From: Albifimbria verrucaria
Lineage: Eukaryota; Ascomycota; Sordariomycetes; Hypocreales; Stachybotryaceae
Assembly: GCA_020081605.1 (NCBI GenBank)
Contig: JAHREC010000023.1
Location: forward strand, 202,765-266,764
Length of the DNA: 64,000 nt
Reading direction: 5' to 3'
Each line of letters opens with the position of its first letter. Position 1 is the stretch's first letter. Positions 1 through 12,008 of the stretch are shown here, piece by piece. A model generated the notes under the pieces. That model saw only the letters and a list, made by a program, of their open reading frames with translations, ran no database searches and was not told the DNA's origin. Position numbers and translations under genes: made by a program.

Positions 1-1766
1 CAACTCCCAAAGGCGGCTTCTCTACCTTTCCATAGGTAGAGTTCGTCCCGCACGCAGTACAAGTGTCTAAGGCCAGTTCCCACCAGTGGCCCTTCGCCAG
101 CTCATCTAGCATCTCGTAGGCTCAAAGGCGCTGCTCGTCGAAGCATCGATCCCGTCAGCGGGAGCGAGGCAGATGTGGTCAACCCTGGTTTTGTCCGGTC
201 AGATTCTTCACTCGCTCGCCAAAGCTGCTGCCGCAGTCCATGCTCCAGTAACCAAGCGGTGGAAATGGCGGGCGAGTGGCGGCAGGGAAAAACCCTTGGA
301 AGGAATCAGGGCTGTCTAGCAGCTTACCTTCAGGAGAAAAACCCCCGCGACCGGCCACCCGTTGTTTAGAAGAGCATGGCTTTCCGATGCCGCATGGCTC
401 TTGGTTCCGGCTGGGACGTATTGTCAGATAGCTTGTGCGGGAAGATGGCTCTCTGGGTCTTCTTCTGTTAACATTATAGGGTCGATAGGGAGCAACAAAC
501 AACGATAACCCAAGTGGCCTGAAAAATGGCCCCCTGCTAACAAGCCGCTAACAGCGCGAGGTGAAATTTTTAGGAGAGTTGTTTCAGAGATCGAAACGCT
601 GGAAACGCCAAGCTTCCGGGTAGGTGAATTAACCACCTTTCGAGCTCGGGGTGAATTTCGGGCCATCGATGAGGCCAAAAACTGCTCAAGTGATCCCCTA
701 AATTTTAAGCGGTCTAAACAATACAACACAAAGTGGGGATTAGGTTTGCCTCTAACGGGGCGCTATGATCTGACGGTAAACAACGGGAGAGGTTCGTTAA
801 TTTTTCTTCGGCATATGGCTCTTAGCTATCTTGCCGAAATTCGGCTGGAAAGAGAGAATTGTTGTATGATTCATGAAGGCGGGATGTCCCCGTAATCACG
901 GCAGTCGAAACCAAAGGGAAGCGGAAAACGAGGATTTGCCGCTTGCAAGAAAATGAATTATTTAAATTAATAGTCATAGTTAAGGCTACTTCACTCTAAT
1001 CTGCTCCTTAGGTATGTAATAAATTAACCTCGACAACCTCGCCTCATGTGATCTTCAACGCGCTCCTGCACTTACAGGGACCTATCTATATTAGACCTTC
1101 AGACACCACATCACTCTTCAACCACTCAATACGACATCATGCCCTCTTTGAGTTAATCTTTCATTTACCTTCATTGGTTCGAGGGCTTTTGCTAGGCTCA
1201 TGTCCATGTCTATTGTGTCCTTCGGTCTGAAAGAGAGCTCCCGCGCCGTGCCTTTGCTGTTCTGTGGTAGAAAGACACACTATCACCTTTCGCTGTATTG
1301 TGGGCAGCAAAGGGAAAGCGATCTTGCTCGTTCTTCTTCATCCAACCCCTTGACGGGTCACGCCCTCCAGGTGATGGCATGATTCCTTAGCGACAGTAGC
1401 AGCTCTTAATATGGGCGATAAATGTGATGATACGTTGAGGTCGACCCTTGGAGTTGGCTGCTCGAAGTAAGCGCAATTTCTTGGGGGCATCGGTAGGTTC
1501 GAGTTCAGTAACAGCTAGTCAATGGCTGCGCCCATCTGTGTTTGTGTTTTCCAGAATGACCCACCAAAGAAGCCTCTCGTTTCGACCATCAGGTTCTTAT
1601 AAATCTTAGCCCCTTGATCGGCAGAGATGACTGCTGTTGAATCAATGCTGGCCCACTTAACCAAGGGGAATAACAAAAAGCCGCGCCTAATATCCCATAG
1701 TTTGTTTTCCCCATCCAGTCGAAGTTAACAGAAACATTATCTCTCTGAGCGACGAACTACCTCACG
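1..1766. other. No gene recognised
   Basis: Only short open frames without recognisable domains are present on either strand. I see no convincing exon, RNA gene or repeat. The last few hundred bases are presumably the upstream region of the F-box gene that starts at 1767. Confidence 0.5.
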
Positions 1767-2805
1767 ATGAAATCTCTATTCAGTCTCAGTCCTGAGCTTG
1801 TTGAATCTATAGCTAAACACCTTCGGACCAAAGACATCTGCTCACTACGCCTAACATGTCGACAAATGGAATCCAAGACGTGGAGGCTGTTCAGTAAGAA
1901 CCACTTACCGTTTGGATGCATATTTGAGAATGAAAAATTAGAAACGCTCCTTAGATTTATAAAAGAGCACGAAGCACAGTCGCTTTGTAACTATCTAAAT
2001 ATATCATGCTTCGGAGCAATCAACCCACAAAACGCAGAAGAATCTCATCGTCAACACCATGAAACAGATTCTATCGGTGGATAATGAATTCAGCCGCTGC
2101 TCTACTAGAACGAATAATCAATGCCCTTCCGGAATGCGAGACACTATACCTGAGTGGATTTCTCAAATACGGCAGTGCGCAGCGTTTGGGTGGACTCCAA
2201 ACGAAGTCTTAGTGACGACGGAACGCACAGATTGTAAAGCAAAGGTTCAAAAGCATACTCGCGAAAATACCACTGGAGCGACTCACAGCACTCAATATAT
2301 CTCTGTGCGGTATGGGGCCGAGTATTCGTCACTTAAGCTTTCTTCACATGCTCTTGATATTAAGCTCGAGCGAATCACTGAAAAGCTTAACAACACTATC
2401 CATAGCGTTCGATACTAGTTCTATGGCACCCCTACGGATTTATAGGGATGTTATGACAAAGCTTAACGAATCAATGCCTGTTTTGCAATCTCTACGGCTG
2501 GACTTCCAAGGCGAAGGACGTGAGGAAACAACATCTCCCTATTTTTGAAGGCTCTTGCTTTTGACTCATTAATCTCCCTGGAGGTCAGCAATGCCTATCT
2601 TAACAACAACACCATCAATTCAATAACCATGAATCGGAACGCGATTGAAAGAGTTCGTCTTATTAATGTTGAACTTGGCCCGCTAGAGGGATATATTTTC
2701 AATGACTCCATCAAGTTCACGCTATGTGAAGAGGAGGAAGAATTCACACTGATCACTGAAGCTGGCGTCTCGCTAAAGATCCCTATGCCTCGGAGGAGTC
2801 AATGA
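1767..2805 (+). pseudogene. F-box protein gene, frameshifted
   Basis: The first 45 residues (LSPELVESIAKHL, then ICSLRLTCRQME) form an F-box, the Skp1-binding module of SCF ubiquitin-ligase substrate adaptors. The reading then moves frame twice. Near 2060 the frame changes so that it continues as MNSAAALLERIINALPE, and near 2526 it changes again into FLKALAFDSLISLEV, a leucine-rich substrate-binding-like tail that ends at 2805. Both shifts are repaired on paper by one extra A in a run of three A. A TAG-TGA pair at 2210-2215 is not explained by one simple indel, so real decay is likely here. Adaptor function is family knowledge; whether this copy works is doubtful. Other F-box genes lie at 20-21.6, 31.1 and 32.8 kb. 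Confidence 0.7.
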
Positions 2806-2979
2806 GATCAATCGACCCCTGCTCGACGAAGTTCGAGAACGGCATGGACCAAGATTAACTGGAGGATCTGGACAAGTTAAATATTCGTTTGCATGTTGAT
2901 AGATTGATAGATCGAAACCAATGTTGTCATTAATTTGTTGTAAGCACAACCATGCTGTAATCGCGATAGCAGTCATCGG

Positions 2980-4690
2980 TTCATTTGCTATCTCGCGTTC
3001 ATAACTGCCATGAATCAGTGACATCGAGTCTTGGCTGGTCTGCCTTTCCCCTCCTGTTTCCTGAGAATCGAGAATCTCTTGGCTTTCCACAAGATCCAGG
3101 TGACGTCTTTCGAACCCAGGAGAAACTCTCAAATCATCAAATTGTCGAAATATGCCTGCTAGTGAGCAATATATCTGGAACAAAGCGAGAGATTCTCCAA
3201 CGCAACTCCGGGAGCCTTTTCCGAATGGCACAAGGTACCGCTCCCGTTTGCGGATCTCATCCGGAACACCGATCCATCGCTTTGGATCGAACACGGTTGG
3301 ATTGGGAAACAAATGGTTGTTTTGATGCCTTAAAAAGAAGTCAGCACTTGTGTCGATCAGGAACATATGATGGTAGCTGTGCAACTGACATTGTATGTGA
3401 GCTCATGCTCACCACGGTCCCTCATGGAAGAGCGAACCTCATTAAACACGGCGCCGGGTTGAGGGACCACACGAGGTAAACGTCCGGGAATACCGGGATG
3501 AAGCCTAAACCACGTCAGAGTCTGTATGAGAGGTTGAAACCACCGTCTTTCTTCTGCCCCTTGAGCAGATATACTGCGAAATAATAACTCTGAACGATAA
3601 GCGTACCTTAAAGATTCCTTAACAACTCCGCTTGGGTATGGTAGCTCCTGGAGAGTTGCCATATCCATGTTTTCTCCTGAAGGAAATGCTTCTCGTAACT
3701 CTTTTATGACTTCTTCATAGTAGCTCCCGCAGTCTCCGCGGCTGCACCCGTCAATTGGAGGGCATCCGCGAACACAACCTCATCTGATAGAGGTTTTTGC
3801 CGGGTTAGCGCTGAGTGCTCTGTGGAACCGATGTCAAGCCGTTCATGAGATACAGTCCTTCGCTCCGGCATTTTCCCTAGCGCGACCACTTTTCGACTTC
3901 AGGAACGGTATTCCGCACCATCTGCAAAGTGTTCAACCACGATTTGTAGAAATGAAAAAGGGCAACCTGCACCCAGTCTGGAGTAATGGCGAGCAATAAA
4001 CCCATGGATAGGGAATGTTTGGTACCATCCAGATCACAGTTAGACCATAGAAAGAAAATCCAGGAACCAACGGGCGAGAGAATACTCTATTCTCATATCC
4101 ACTGAAGAATATGCTCGAAAGTAACCATAAGCATCGAAAGGCTTATTCAGCTCTGAGTCCAATTTCTATTCAATAGACACGCAGAGCTTATTCAACCATA
4201 GAAGTCACTCGAGCTCAGCAACCGAACGATGGGAGAAGAGGAGGCTGACCGCAGCTTGCTGTACACGATAGGCTTCTGTGTCGAGAACAGTATATTTGAT
4301 TAGGTCTCTCTAATGCTGCGACGTTTTGAGCAATTCTGAAGCGAGATAGTAAATATTGTTGTAGTCGTCGGGTGCCTTAAATGGACTTCATTCGGCACCA
4401 TACGAAGTACAGAGCTCGTGATACAATTGCCATCATTTGTTGAAATCTAGACGATGCTTGAGATGTTTCATATTTAGCATTGTACGTTTTATAAAGCTTA
4501 GATCCGAGAGTGCCATCCTTGATTCCATGGTAGCACAAGATGGAAGGTCCAGATATAAACCATAAGGAAGTGCCTGGCACCTTTGAGAGTCGGTGTAGAG
4601 ACCTCCGATAGATGATGCATAGTGCCATGTAGAACAGTAATACGGCGATATAGCCTGCCCACAGGATTATAGCAAACTTGAGCGCCATGG
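2980..4690 (-). pseudogene. Cytochrome P450, degenerate
   Basis: Order on the minus strand matches a P450. A hydrophobic N-terminal anchor (MALKFAIILWAGYIAVLLFY, from 4690) is followed by a proline hinge (SKVPGTS) and a segment with YRVQQAAVSLLFSHRS resembling the C helix. An I-helix-like stretch (FADALQLTGAAAETAG, about 3720-3770) follows, then the K-helix ExxR as KESLR (about 3615), RLPRVVP, FPNPTVFDPKRWI, and the haem loop FGKGSRSCVG (about 3225). These pieces sit in different frames with several stops between them. Normal splicing cannot join them all, so the gene appears broken, although some breaks may be sequence errors. It lies directly downstream of, and on the same strand as, the ABA3-like synthase. 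A former role as tailoring oxygenase for that sesquiterpene is plausible but inferred from context only. Confidence 0.8.
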
Positions 4691-5403
4691 TTAGATGACA
4701 GTTTAATAGGAGTACGCTATGCCAACACGAGTCTGGCGAGGTGATGCGTAGTAGCCCTTCTGTTGGATTTTCGAAAGTACCGTGACAGCAATGTAGCACC
4801 TTATATACTTCAGAAGGGAAGGGAAGGCGGGAAACATATTCTTTACTTTCTTATTCCATACTGTAGTATTTTAAATTCGTTGCACTTCCTGCGTTTCACT
4901 TACTGTACCGTACTGCCGGTGGTGCGAACGACTGAACGTCCCCTAGCTCCCAGTCAGTGTACGTAATATACCGACCCACGCTAACATATTATTCTATCCG
5001 CATTATAGGTGTGTGCCACCGTTGTAAAATCATGAAAATACCGCAAACCATGGAACCAGTGCCCCACTGTATTCCAAGGCAAACCGATGGCAGATCAAAC
5101 CAGAACATCTTGATTTCTGTCACAAGACTACTATATAGTGAAGTATGTAACACGTATACATTGGTGTACGTCAGTTTTCAAGAGCCTCATCAATTCTAAA
5201 TCGTAGTATATAGTTTGGTAAACAATCAGCTTCCTCTCTATACTATCTTTGTTCTTGAATTTGGGAGCGTCTGAGTATAACGATTGGTTTAACTAAGCTA
5301 AAAGTGGAGAAAAGGCGCCAATTTACAAGCTCATTCCGAATGAAGAGAGGAAGGTGATTTTTACCGAACTGTATATATAGCAAGGAAACACCCTCGACTG
5401 TTG

Positions 5404-6567
5404 CTAATTAGGCGTACGCTCTCGGTTGGATAAGGGAACTATCTCAAGCTCTAGGAAAGCAAATTCCATACGCATTTCCAGTGCTTCAATAGCAATTCTC
5501 CACTTCTCGTTGCATAGGCCGCATAGCTGGACGCCACCGAACTGGCCCGAGGATTCAGCGCCATGGCTCTCCCAATACCGGTAACAGTCGCAGTTCTCGC
5601 CGCTCTCTAGCATTTCGGCCAGTGCGTCAGTTTGAAGGGCATGGCCTTCCTCCGGAATGAATTCGTAACCTTCCTGTTCCTCGGAGAGTACCTCATGAAT
5701 TGCATCAATCCTATGCCAGAGGTTGTAGTTCTGACGGTTTTCAGTCATAGTGCTTTCAGCCTCGGGCTGTCCGATCATCAGGCCATCCTCATTGAAGCAA
5801 TATTGCCGCATTAACGTTTGTATCGGACCCGCGAATTGTCGGATCAAATTGAGGGAAATCAAATAAGGCTTAGACCTAGCCAAGCCTGTATCCAAAGCCC
5901 AGAGGAGCTTGTCCAAGCTATCTTTGACGTAGGCAAAGTTGAAAGCCACCGCATCGTAGAGCATATTTCCAATCTCAGATAGTATCCTGATCTCATGCTC
6001 TTCGAACCAATAATCGTTAATGTTGTTGCATGTTATCGCTGCAGCGATTGTCGTAGGTAGCAGAGAGTATTTATCGCGTATGCGATACCAGTTCTCTGGA
6101 GAGCATGCAATAGCATTGATGCAGCGACCAATTAGCTTTGCATTCCCTCGAGGCATTGATTTTCCCGCCGCTATTGAGAGAAAGTGGCGATACCCACGTC
6201 CTATTTCTTCATAGCAAGGAGTGCCTTTGAAGAGAATATCCATCAATACGCCAACGTCGTACCCAAGCACGCGATCGTCAGTAGCTATATCGACTAGGTC
6301 TCCACGAAATTGAGCAATGGTTGCGATGATGATAATGCGCACGAAAGCGATGTATCTGTTCTCGTTTGTGCAGTATGGGATGACGTATCGTGTATACTTC
6401 CATGCATAGGTATATATATCCTTGATGAAATCTACGGATAAGTTAAGGGATTTGAGATGATCGAGGTCATTCGCTATTTCCGATGGATAGGTCCATTGAT
6501 GTCTGCTTTCAATTGATATGCTGAGGCTATCGAATATCGCAGTCGGGTCCGGATTATGCTTCGCCAT
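5404..6567 (-). CDS. ABA3-type sesquiterpene synthase (alpha-ionylideneethane synthase-like)
   Basis: Uninterrupted 387-residue frame that I recognise as close to fungal ABA3 proteins, the unusual sesquiterpene synthase of Botrytis-type abscisic acid biosynthesis. That enzyme converts farnesyl diphosphate to alpha-ionylideneethane and lacks the classical DDxxD and NSE motifs, which are absent here too. Family-like segments include WTYPSEIANDL near the start, YTRYVIPYCTNENRYIAFVR around residues 57-76, AQFRGDLVDI, LSEIGNMLYDAVAF mid-protein, IRQFAGPI, and a C-terminal cysteine pair arrangement (CDCYRYWESHGAE, then QFGGVQLCGLC). The N terminus is shorter than in the Botrytis protein, so an upstream exon may be missed. 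The P450 remnant just downstream is what an ABA-like cluster would contain. Assignment rests on recalled family similarity; the actual product is unknown. Confidence 0.8.
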   Translation of the reverse strand: MAKHNPDPTAIFDSLSISIESRHQWTYPSEIANDLDHLKSLNLSVDFIKDIYTYAWKYTRYVIPYCTNENRYIAFVRIIIIATIAQFRGDLVDIATDDRVLGYDVGVLMDILFKGTPCYEEIGRGYRHFLSIAAGKSMPRGNAKLIGRCINAIACSPENWYRIRDKYSLLPTTIAAAITCNNINDYWFEEHEIRILSEIGNMLYDAVAFNFAYVKDSLDKLLWALDTGLARSKPYLISLNLIRQFAGPIQTLMRQYCFNEDGLMIGQPEAESTMTENRQNYNLWHRIDAIHEVLSEEQEGYEFIPEEGHALQTDALAEMLESGENCDCYRYWESHGAESSGQFGGVQLCGLCNEKWRIAIEALEMRMEFAFLELEIVPLSNRERTPN

Positions 6568-7400
6568 TTTTATTAGACAATTACTGATGGCCTTTGATGC
6601 TATCGTATGTATCGTACGATAAGGTATTTCGTAGTTGCATTACATCCCCGTCTCAAACGGATATTACGTTCCATGATGCCCATTATATAAAGTAAGATGG
6701 TGTATGCATTCCATTCTACAGAATCCTTGCCAGTATCCGACACTAACTAGTTACGCTAGTTTAGCTGGATCCAGAATCGGGTCAATGCCCCGGCCAAGTA
6801 ATGGAACAGAGTGGGTACAATGGAGACTCAATATTTTACGAATCTCAGAAGAGAGGAGTAGTGGGGTCTGCTCATCCCCGGCTACTCCGTACGAAGCGCC
6901 CACCACAGATGCTTCGCATGACACTGTATAAATGGCCTCAGGTATTAGATGCTATGGCAGACTGTAAAATACCGCTTGGTCCCTAATTTCTGTACATATT
7001 GCCCATTTCTCTATGATATGTTTATTAGCTTGAATTGCATGGGTATCTAGTTTAATGATTGCATACCCAGATCAAACTCATGTCGAGCAGCTCCATTCAC
7101 AATCTATGTTCCGAGCCTGCACCGCCCACGATTTTAGCGCAGTCTCGCCAGGAACTAAAAGAAAAAACTTACCAAGAGCTTTTCGATGTCTTCTGGGGCG
7201 TCAGACGGCGGATCATGCGAGGTTCCAGCGCCCCACCGACTTACGTCGCAGTTGCCGTCGTCACTGCTCCATCCGACTCCTCCGGCGTCGAACATTACAC
7301 CATATTTCTTGAACATCACATTATAATCTTGTTCTTTCTGAGGCCAGTCACGTTTCTTAATCCGATGATCTAAGAATTGGATGTCAATATCATATGGGAG
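6568..7400. other. Intergenic; possible tiny plus-strand gene
   Basis: The frame from 7080 (MSSSSIHNLCSEPAPPT) runs about 95 codons without a recognisable domain and overlaps nothing convincing. It may be chance. Otherwise this is the 5' side of the ABA3-like gene. Confidence 0.3.
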
Positions 7401-7407
7401 CTTATCC

Positions 7408-8276
7408 TTAGGAATGTTGATGGTAGTTCCCCACTAGAGTTTGGACATCATTATTAGCGACAGATTCATCCAGGCTACATAGTCTGGGAACTTCCTCAGA
7501 CGCGTCAGGACATACTGGATGCAAAGTAAGCTCGGTAGGGGTTGTTCTGGCAACCACTTGATCTTCGTCGTCTAAAACATTAATCAGTGGTGCAAACCCC
7601 TCTTTCCAGCCACCGAACTCTAGGATTTTGATTTTACATGTTCCCATAGCGAATGCCGCCGGCGTAGAGGTGGTAGTACCCGCGCAACTGCTATCTTGAA
7701 ACGATGTACAAACAATAACTTCCCCATTATCCATGGTCGTCGTCGCTGGTTTGAATGAGGCTAAGGAAAGTCACTCATGCGCTACCGTATATTGAAGGCT
7801 TCATGCTACTCACTACTTGGTGCGGTAGACGTGGCAGACGTGATAGACTCGCTCAATATTGACTTTTGCGTAACCCATTTAGGAAGAGACCATGTCCATG
7901 GTTGTACGAAGGTGGAAATCGTGGTATGTATGGGGAGAAAAGAAGTACTTGAGAGAGCGTGGGTTGTTTTAGCCAGAGACGCATTATGGTCAGTGGCTCC
8001 TGTAGACAGGCAGGTGCTTGGTAGTGATGCTGTGTTATCTGTCGCTGTCGCTGTCGCTGTCCCTCCAGTATGGCCTGAGTTAGTCGAGGAGAGTGAAGAC
8101 CCTGTTAGAATGTCAGGGGTCAGGCTACTGATATCGGAGGGTTGGGGAACAGCGGAGATATAATCGCTGCTAATGCACTGAGACGTAGGGACGATGAGGG
8201 TATAGGGGTCTGCTGCTACATGTGTACTTTCAATGCTGCTACTCGAAAGCGCGCTTGGAGGACCAGTGCTAATCAA
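7408..8276 (-). CDS. Ser/Thr-rich protein, two exons, 5' end uncertain
   Basis: Exon 8276-7814 encodes a Ser/Thr/Ala-rich segment (SSTNSGHTGGTATATATDNTA) typical of heavily O-glycosylated fungal surface proteins. An intron at 7813-7746 (GTGAGT to CAG, 68 nt) joins it in frame to exon 7745-7408, which continues TTTTMDNGEVIVCTSFQ and contains CKIKILEFGGWKEGFAPLINV before the stop. No true ATG opens the first exon and no signal peptide is visible, so an upstream exon is probably missing; an ATG at about 8370 is out of frame with the rest. No known domain. The TATATAT stretch comes from a short hexanucleotide repeat near 8040. Cell-surface location is inferred from composition alone. Confidence 0.45.
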
Positions 8277-8289
8277 TGGTATTTGTAGG

Positions 8290-9590
8290 GCTCAAAAGAG
8301 TAGTGATACAATGTTGAGAGGTGAATGGGAGTAAGGCCGAAACTGGGCTGCCAGAGGTCATCCTGGATGTATAGAGTATCTCTTCTTCTCTTTGTGTTTT
8401 TCCTTGTTGAGCAAGTTCCCACTGATGTGATGGATTCTAAGCCGATCAATTCAAGCGTGTAAAGATATTAGAGAGTTCCTGGCTGTATCTTGTGATAATC
8501 CATGTGGTAATGCGAATCTTTTTTCTGTTATTTTGAGTTCTTTATGTAGAGGAAAGAGACGCATCGCAATATTGAGGGCCATTTCACTGATCATGGGGGA
8601 AAATAGGTTCTGATTTAATATCAAGAACTCAGGGCAGGATGTCACTCAATACTCGATAACGGAAATATAAATCTATAGCTAATAACAACTTGAAGTCTAA
8701 TTATAGCCGCCCTACACGGAATATAGTGAGAAGCTTGCTATCAGACACGATAACATAGAGTAAAAATATAGTCAGCGTTTCAGGCGGCATATGGCTGGCG
8801 TCGCACCAGTAATCTAGAAGTATTTATAAAAAAGAACATGAATTAAGGTATATAGTACGTAGGGTAGCTGCTTTCTTCTGCTGTCTTTGTATCTATCGCT
8901 TTTGTTCATTCCAAAATGGCAAGAATCTGTAGCATTGCATTAAGACGAAAGATCCATCGAGCTTTGTTTTATCTGTCCAAGATCTGGCAACCGCTATGTT
9001 TTTCTAAGTTTAGGTATTCCACAACAAGGTTGTAATCAACAGCATTTCACATCCTAGATATATAAGGGAAGTCCTGCCAAGCAAATATCCTAACTTTCAT
9101 ACGAACATAATCTGAGCATCCGCTGGGGAAGAAAGGCAAAACGAACAATTTAATCAGTGGGAGCAGCTTCAAGTGTACTCAATGGTTATATCTTCATTTT
9201 TCAGGTTAATAGTTTCAGTCTATAGCTGTATAATTTCTAAAATGGGGTATTGTCATGGGTTTGATATTTCATTCTTATCTTAGTTCTACAAGCATGTAGA
9301 CAATTGCATCAGAGATTTTATGTCCGAGTATGCCAATGACTACTGTATAAAACTGAGTCTAATTATACCAGTGTCGAAGTACCTTTTCAGGTATTTTCTC
9401 CGGTAAGTTCACCTCCGTTCTAAACAAAAAGAAATACTAAAGTAAGTAAGTAGGGTTAGGATTAGATCCTTCTCATATGCACCTAGCCCGCAGCTCCTCT
9501 ATTTGGCCCAACTCCTATAGGATAATTTTAATTATTATCCAAAAATTATTTTATAACTATCAAGGTCTACTCTTCATCCTTCTTCGACAT
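8290..9590. other. AT-rich stretch, no gene recognised
   Basis: AT-rich with many stop codons in all frames. No domain-bearing ORF, clear repeat pair or RNA gene was seen. Confidence 0.5.
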
Positions 9591-9593
9591 ATG

Positions 9594-10640
9594 TCAATGC
9601 TGGTAAAGGCTGTTATATGGAGGATATATATCCGTGTCTCCCAAACTGCATGATGACCAAGAATTAATGGTCATTTTCTTTGCGTTGAACTCAGAGTCGG
9701 GACTCATCAGCTCAGCGGAAACAAACTGCGGTAGAGATGATAAAGCTTCATCCGTGACCAATTTCAACGAAGATTCCATTTCCTTGATCATGCGATGCAT
9801 CTCTCGAACAGCAGCGGGTGTGCTGAGCAAGTGATTTGCCCTATATGCGATAATGCGTGCTTTATAGCTGTCCAACATGCGCTTCAGCTCTGTAGCCAGG
9901 TAATTTGTATGGAACGAGGAGTCCGCTTTGAGAGTCTCTTGCGTGAGCTTCCGTGCCTCGTCGTGAAGGTTGCGTTCTTCGTAGCCCTCGACCATGCGCC
10001 CTATCCATAGAGTAAGGGGACCTTGGTAGAGCAAGTAATGTTTTCTATACGCGATGAAAGTCTCCTGTGTGAGCTTCCATGCCTCGTCATGAAGGTTGCG
10101 TGCTTTATAATCATCAAGCATGCGCTCTATCCATGGAAGAATAGGACCTTCGTGGAGCGAGTAGTGTTCTCTATAGGAGATGAAAGTCTCTTGCAAGAGC
10201 TTCCCGTGCCTCGTCATGAAGGTTGCGTGCTTTGTAACCATCAAGCATGCGCTCTATCCATGGAAGAATAGGACCTTCGTGGAGCGGGTAACGCTCTCTA
10301 TAGGAGATGAAAGTCTCCTGTGTAAGATTCCATGCCCTTTCAGGTTTGAGTTTTGTCCACGCGTGGATCACATGTACGCAGAAAGTATCCTGCGCAACCA
10401 GCCAAATCTCGTTGTATTTGTGCCGTGCGTTGGATGCGTTGATCATCTTCTGAGCGGCGAGACGGTTTGCGCCGAGCTGAACACTTGCTTCGATAATATC
10501 CGAAGCGGTGAGGGAGATTCATCGAGCAGATTATCTGTTTTCGTAATGTGCTTTATCAATGGAACAAGCAGAAGTGCGCTGGGCGAGCGGTCGGCTCCAT
10601 GTGCGCTCAAAGTCCCGTCGTCGTGTAAACTTGATGTCAT
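9594..10640 (-). CDS. TPR-like 42-residue repeat protein, frameshifted
   Basis: From an ATG at 10640 the protein reads through a unique region (HITKTDNLLDESPSP; LGANRLAAQKMINASNA). It then enters tandem repeats of 42 residues with the pattern LTQETFISYREHY.LHEGPILPWIERMLD.YKARNLHDEA. The period and the aromatic/Ala spacing resemble kinesin-light-chain-type TPR repeats, which in fungi often form protein-binding arms of NLR-like proteins. At least three strong repeats and one weak repeat occur between about 9842 and 10345, followed by a unique tail. The frame is broken near 10500 (one base short) and at about 10204 (one extra C compared with the neighbouring repeats). No NB-ARC domain is present, so this may be a detached repeat arm. 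Function unknown. Confidence 0.6.
9968..10345 (-). repeat. Tandem 126-bp coding repeats
   Basis: Three adjacent copies of a 126-bp unit (about 9968-10093, 10094-10219, 10220-10345). The two right-hand copies are nearly identical at base level and the left one is more diverged. A fourth, much weaker copy lies at about 9842-9967. The unit equals 42 codons of the TPR-like protein. Confidence 0.8.
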
Positions 10641-10982
10641 AATGATCAGATTCGTGCGAGTTTACACAATGATATGGTTTGACACCTGGCGCGCTAAATC
10701 GAGAAGGAGAGGGGCTTGAACGTCTTATCTATGATCGTGAATCGGCCTACCCATGGGCCATGAAGGTAGCTTCCAGTGGGGCTAGCAATATCCAGCGTAT
10801 CCTACGCTAAATTAGTGTTAAGGCCGGAGACCACCCACAATCTTCTAACCTTTCTTTCTTTTCTTTCTTCCGCCTTTCTCCAAGATTTGCCGAACACCTC
10901 ACCACTACGCTTATGCTTTAGCGAGCCTTAGCGCTCCTTTCCTCTAGTAAATTGAAACAACTGCTTCCATTATCCGCGTATC

Positions 10983-11198
10983 TTACTCGAATACAAAGAA
11001 CCGGTTGGCCGTTCCATCACCGGTGGAGTTGCCAGGCATGTAGTTGAGCGGCATATCAATCTCGCCGCATCCTAAAGGACATGGCAAGCATGGAATTTTT
11101 GACGATAAAATTTGCGATGCTTGAACTGCAACTGTCAGACACAGAATCAAGGCGAGACCATATGAAACAATGCTGTTTCCAAACAAGTATTTCACCAT
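10983..11198 (-). CDS. Small secreted protein candidate
   Basis: A 71-codon frame. The N terminus has a hydrophobic core (SYGLALILCLTVAVQA) with an Ala-x-Ala-like end at VQAS, as in a signal peptide. The mature part is short with a CLPCPLGCG motif and one possible N-glycosylation site (NST). No family is recognised. Small Cys-bearing secreted proteins are common in fungi, but at this length chance is possible, and the gene may continue through an intron. Confidence 0.35.
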   Translation of the reverse strand: MVKYLFGNSIVSYGLALILCLTVAVQASQILSSKIPCLPCPLGCGEIDMPLNYMPGNSTGDGTANRFFVFE

Positions 11199-11199
11199 C

Positions 11200-12008
11200 G
11201 CCCGAATGGCTGTAATTATTCTATCAATGTGCTAGCAAAAGCACACTGGCTGCTTTGACGCACAAGCAAGACAATTTGAAGGCAGGTGCTGCTGGGCCGT
11301 TTACCAGCAGAATGCAGCAAATAGAATACCAAGACAAATTTATTGGGCAAGTGGCACTGGGAAGTCCTGACGCGTATTCTGGCAGGTGTTGAGTAAAGGC
11401 CCTGCTCCCGTGATGTAACGAAATTGCACTCGTGCTCCGCACAAGTTAAGAGGTTATTTTCCCGCCACCCGCCACCCGCCCCCGAAGGAATAATTTGTCG
11501 GTATTGCAGTTCTGTCTATCAATATATTGTCGTTTACGATCCCCATTCTGCTACAGAAATGCCGAGATCAAGTGGAAGATAAAATATAAGAGAACCTACG
11601 AGATTTAAACAATACCAGCCCTTAACAAACATGCCCTATCACCAGTGGATCATGTCCGTTCGGATGCTGTAGTTTGAGGCAGAAAATGCCTCCCCTATCT
11701 ATGCTGAGAAGAAGCAAGACGACATGGCGCAGCGGGGTATTGAAAACAGGCGAAGTGGGGTAACATTGTTAAAAACAAAGGGCGATTCGTCGGAGTTCCA
11801 ACATGATTAGGCAGAATTTGGGGTTACAAACACAGGCCGACGTCACCCATGCAGGCATTTCCCCATTTTCTCCCACCAAACAGCTTGTTGAGACCGCCAC
11901 TGGGCTAAGCACCTTGAAAATTCAGGAGTCTTTGCTCTAGTTCATCCTATTCCTGTTCGCTTCAGCTTGGGTGTGGAAACATACCACAGGGACTGTCCAG
12001 CAGTCCAG
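11200..12008. other. No gene recognised
   Basis: Short frames only. No recognisable domain or repeat before the inverted-repeat element beginning near 12009. Confidence 0.5.
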
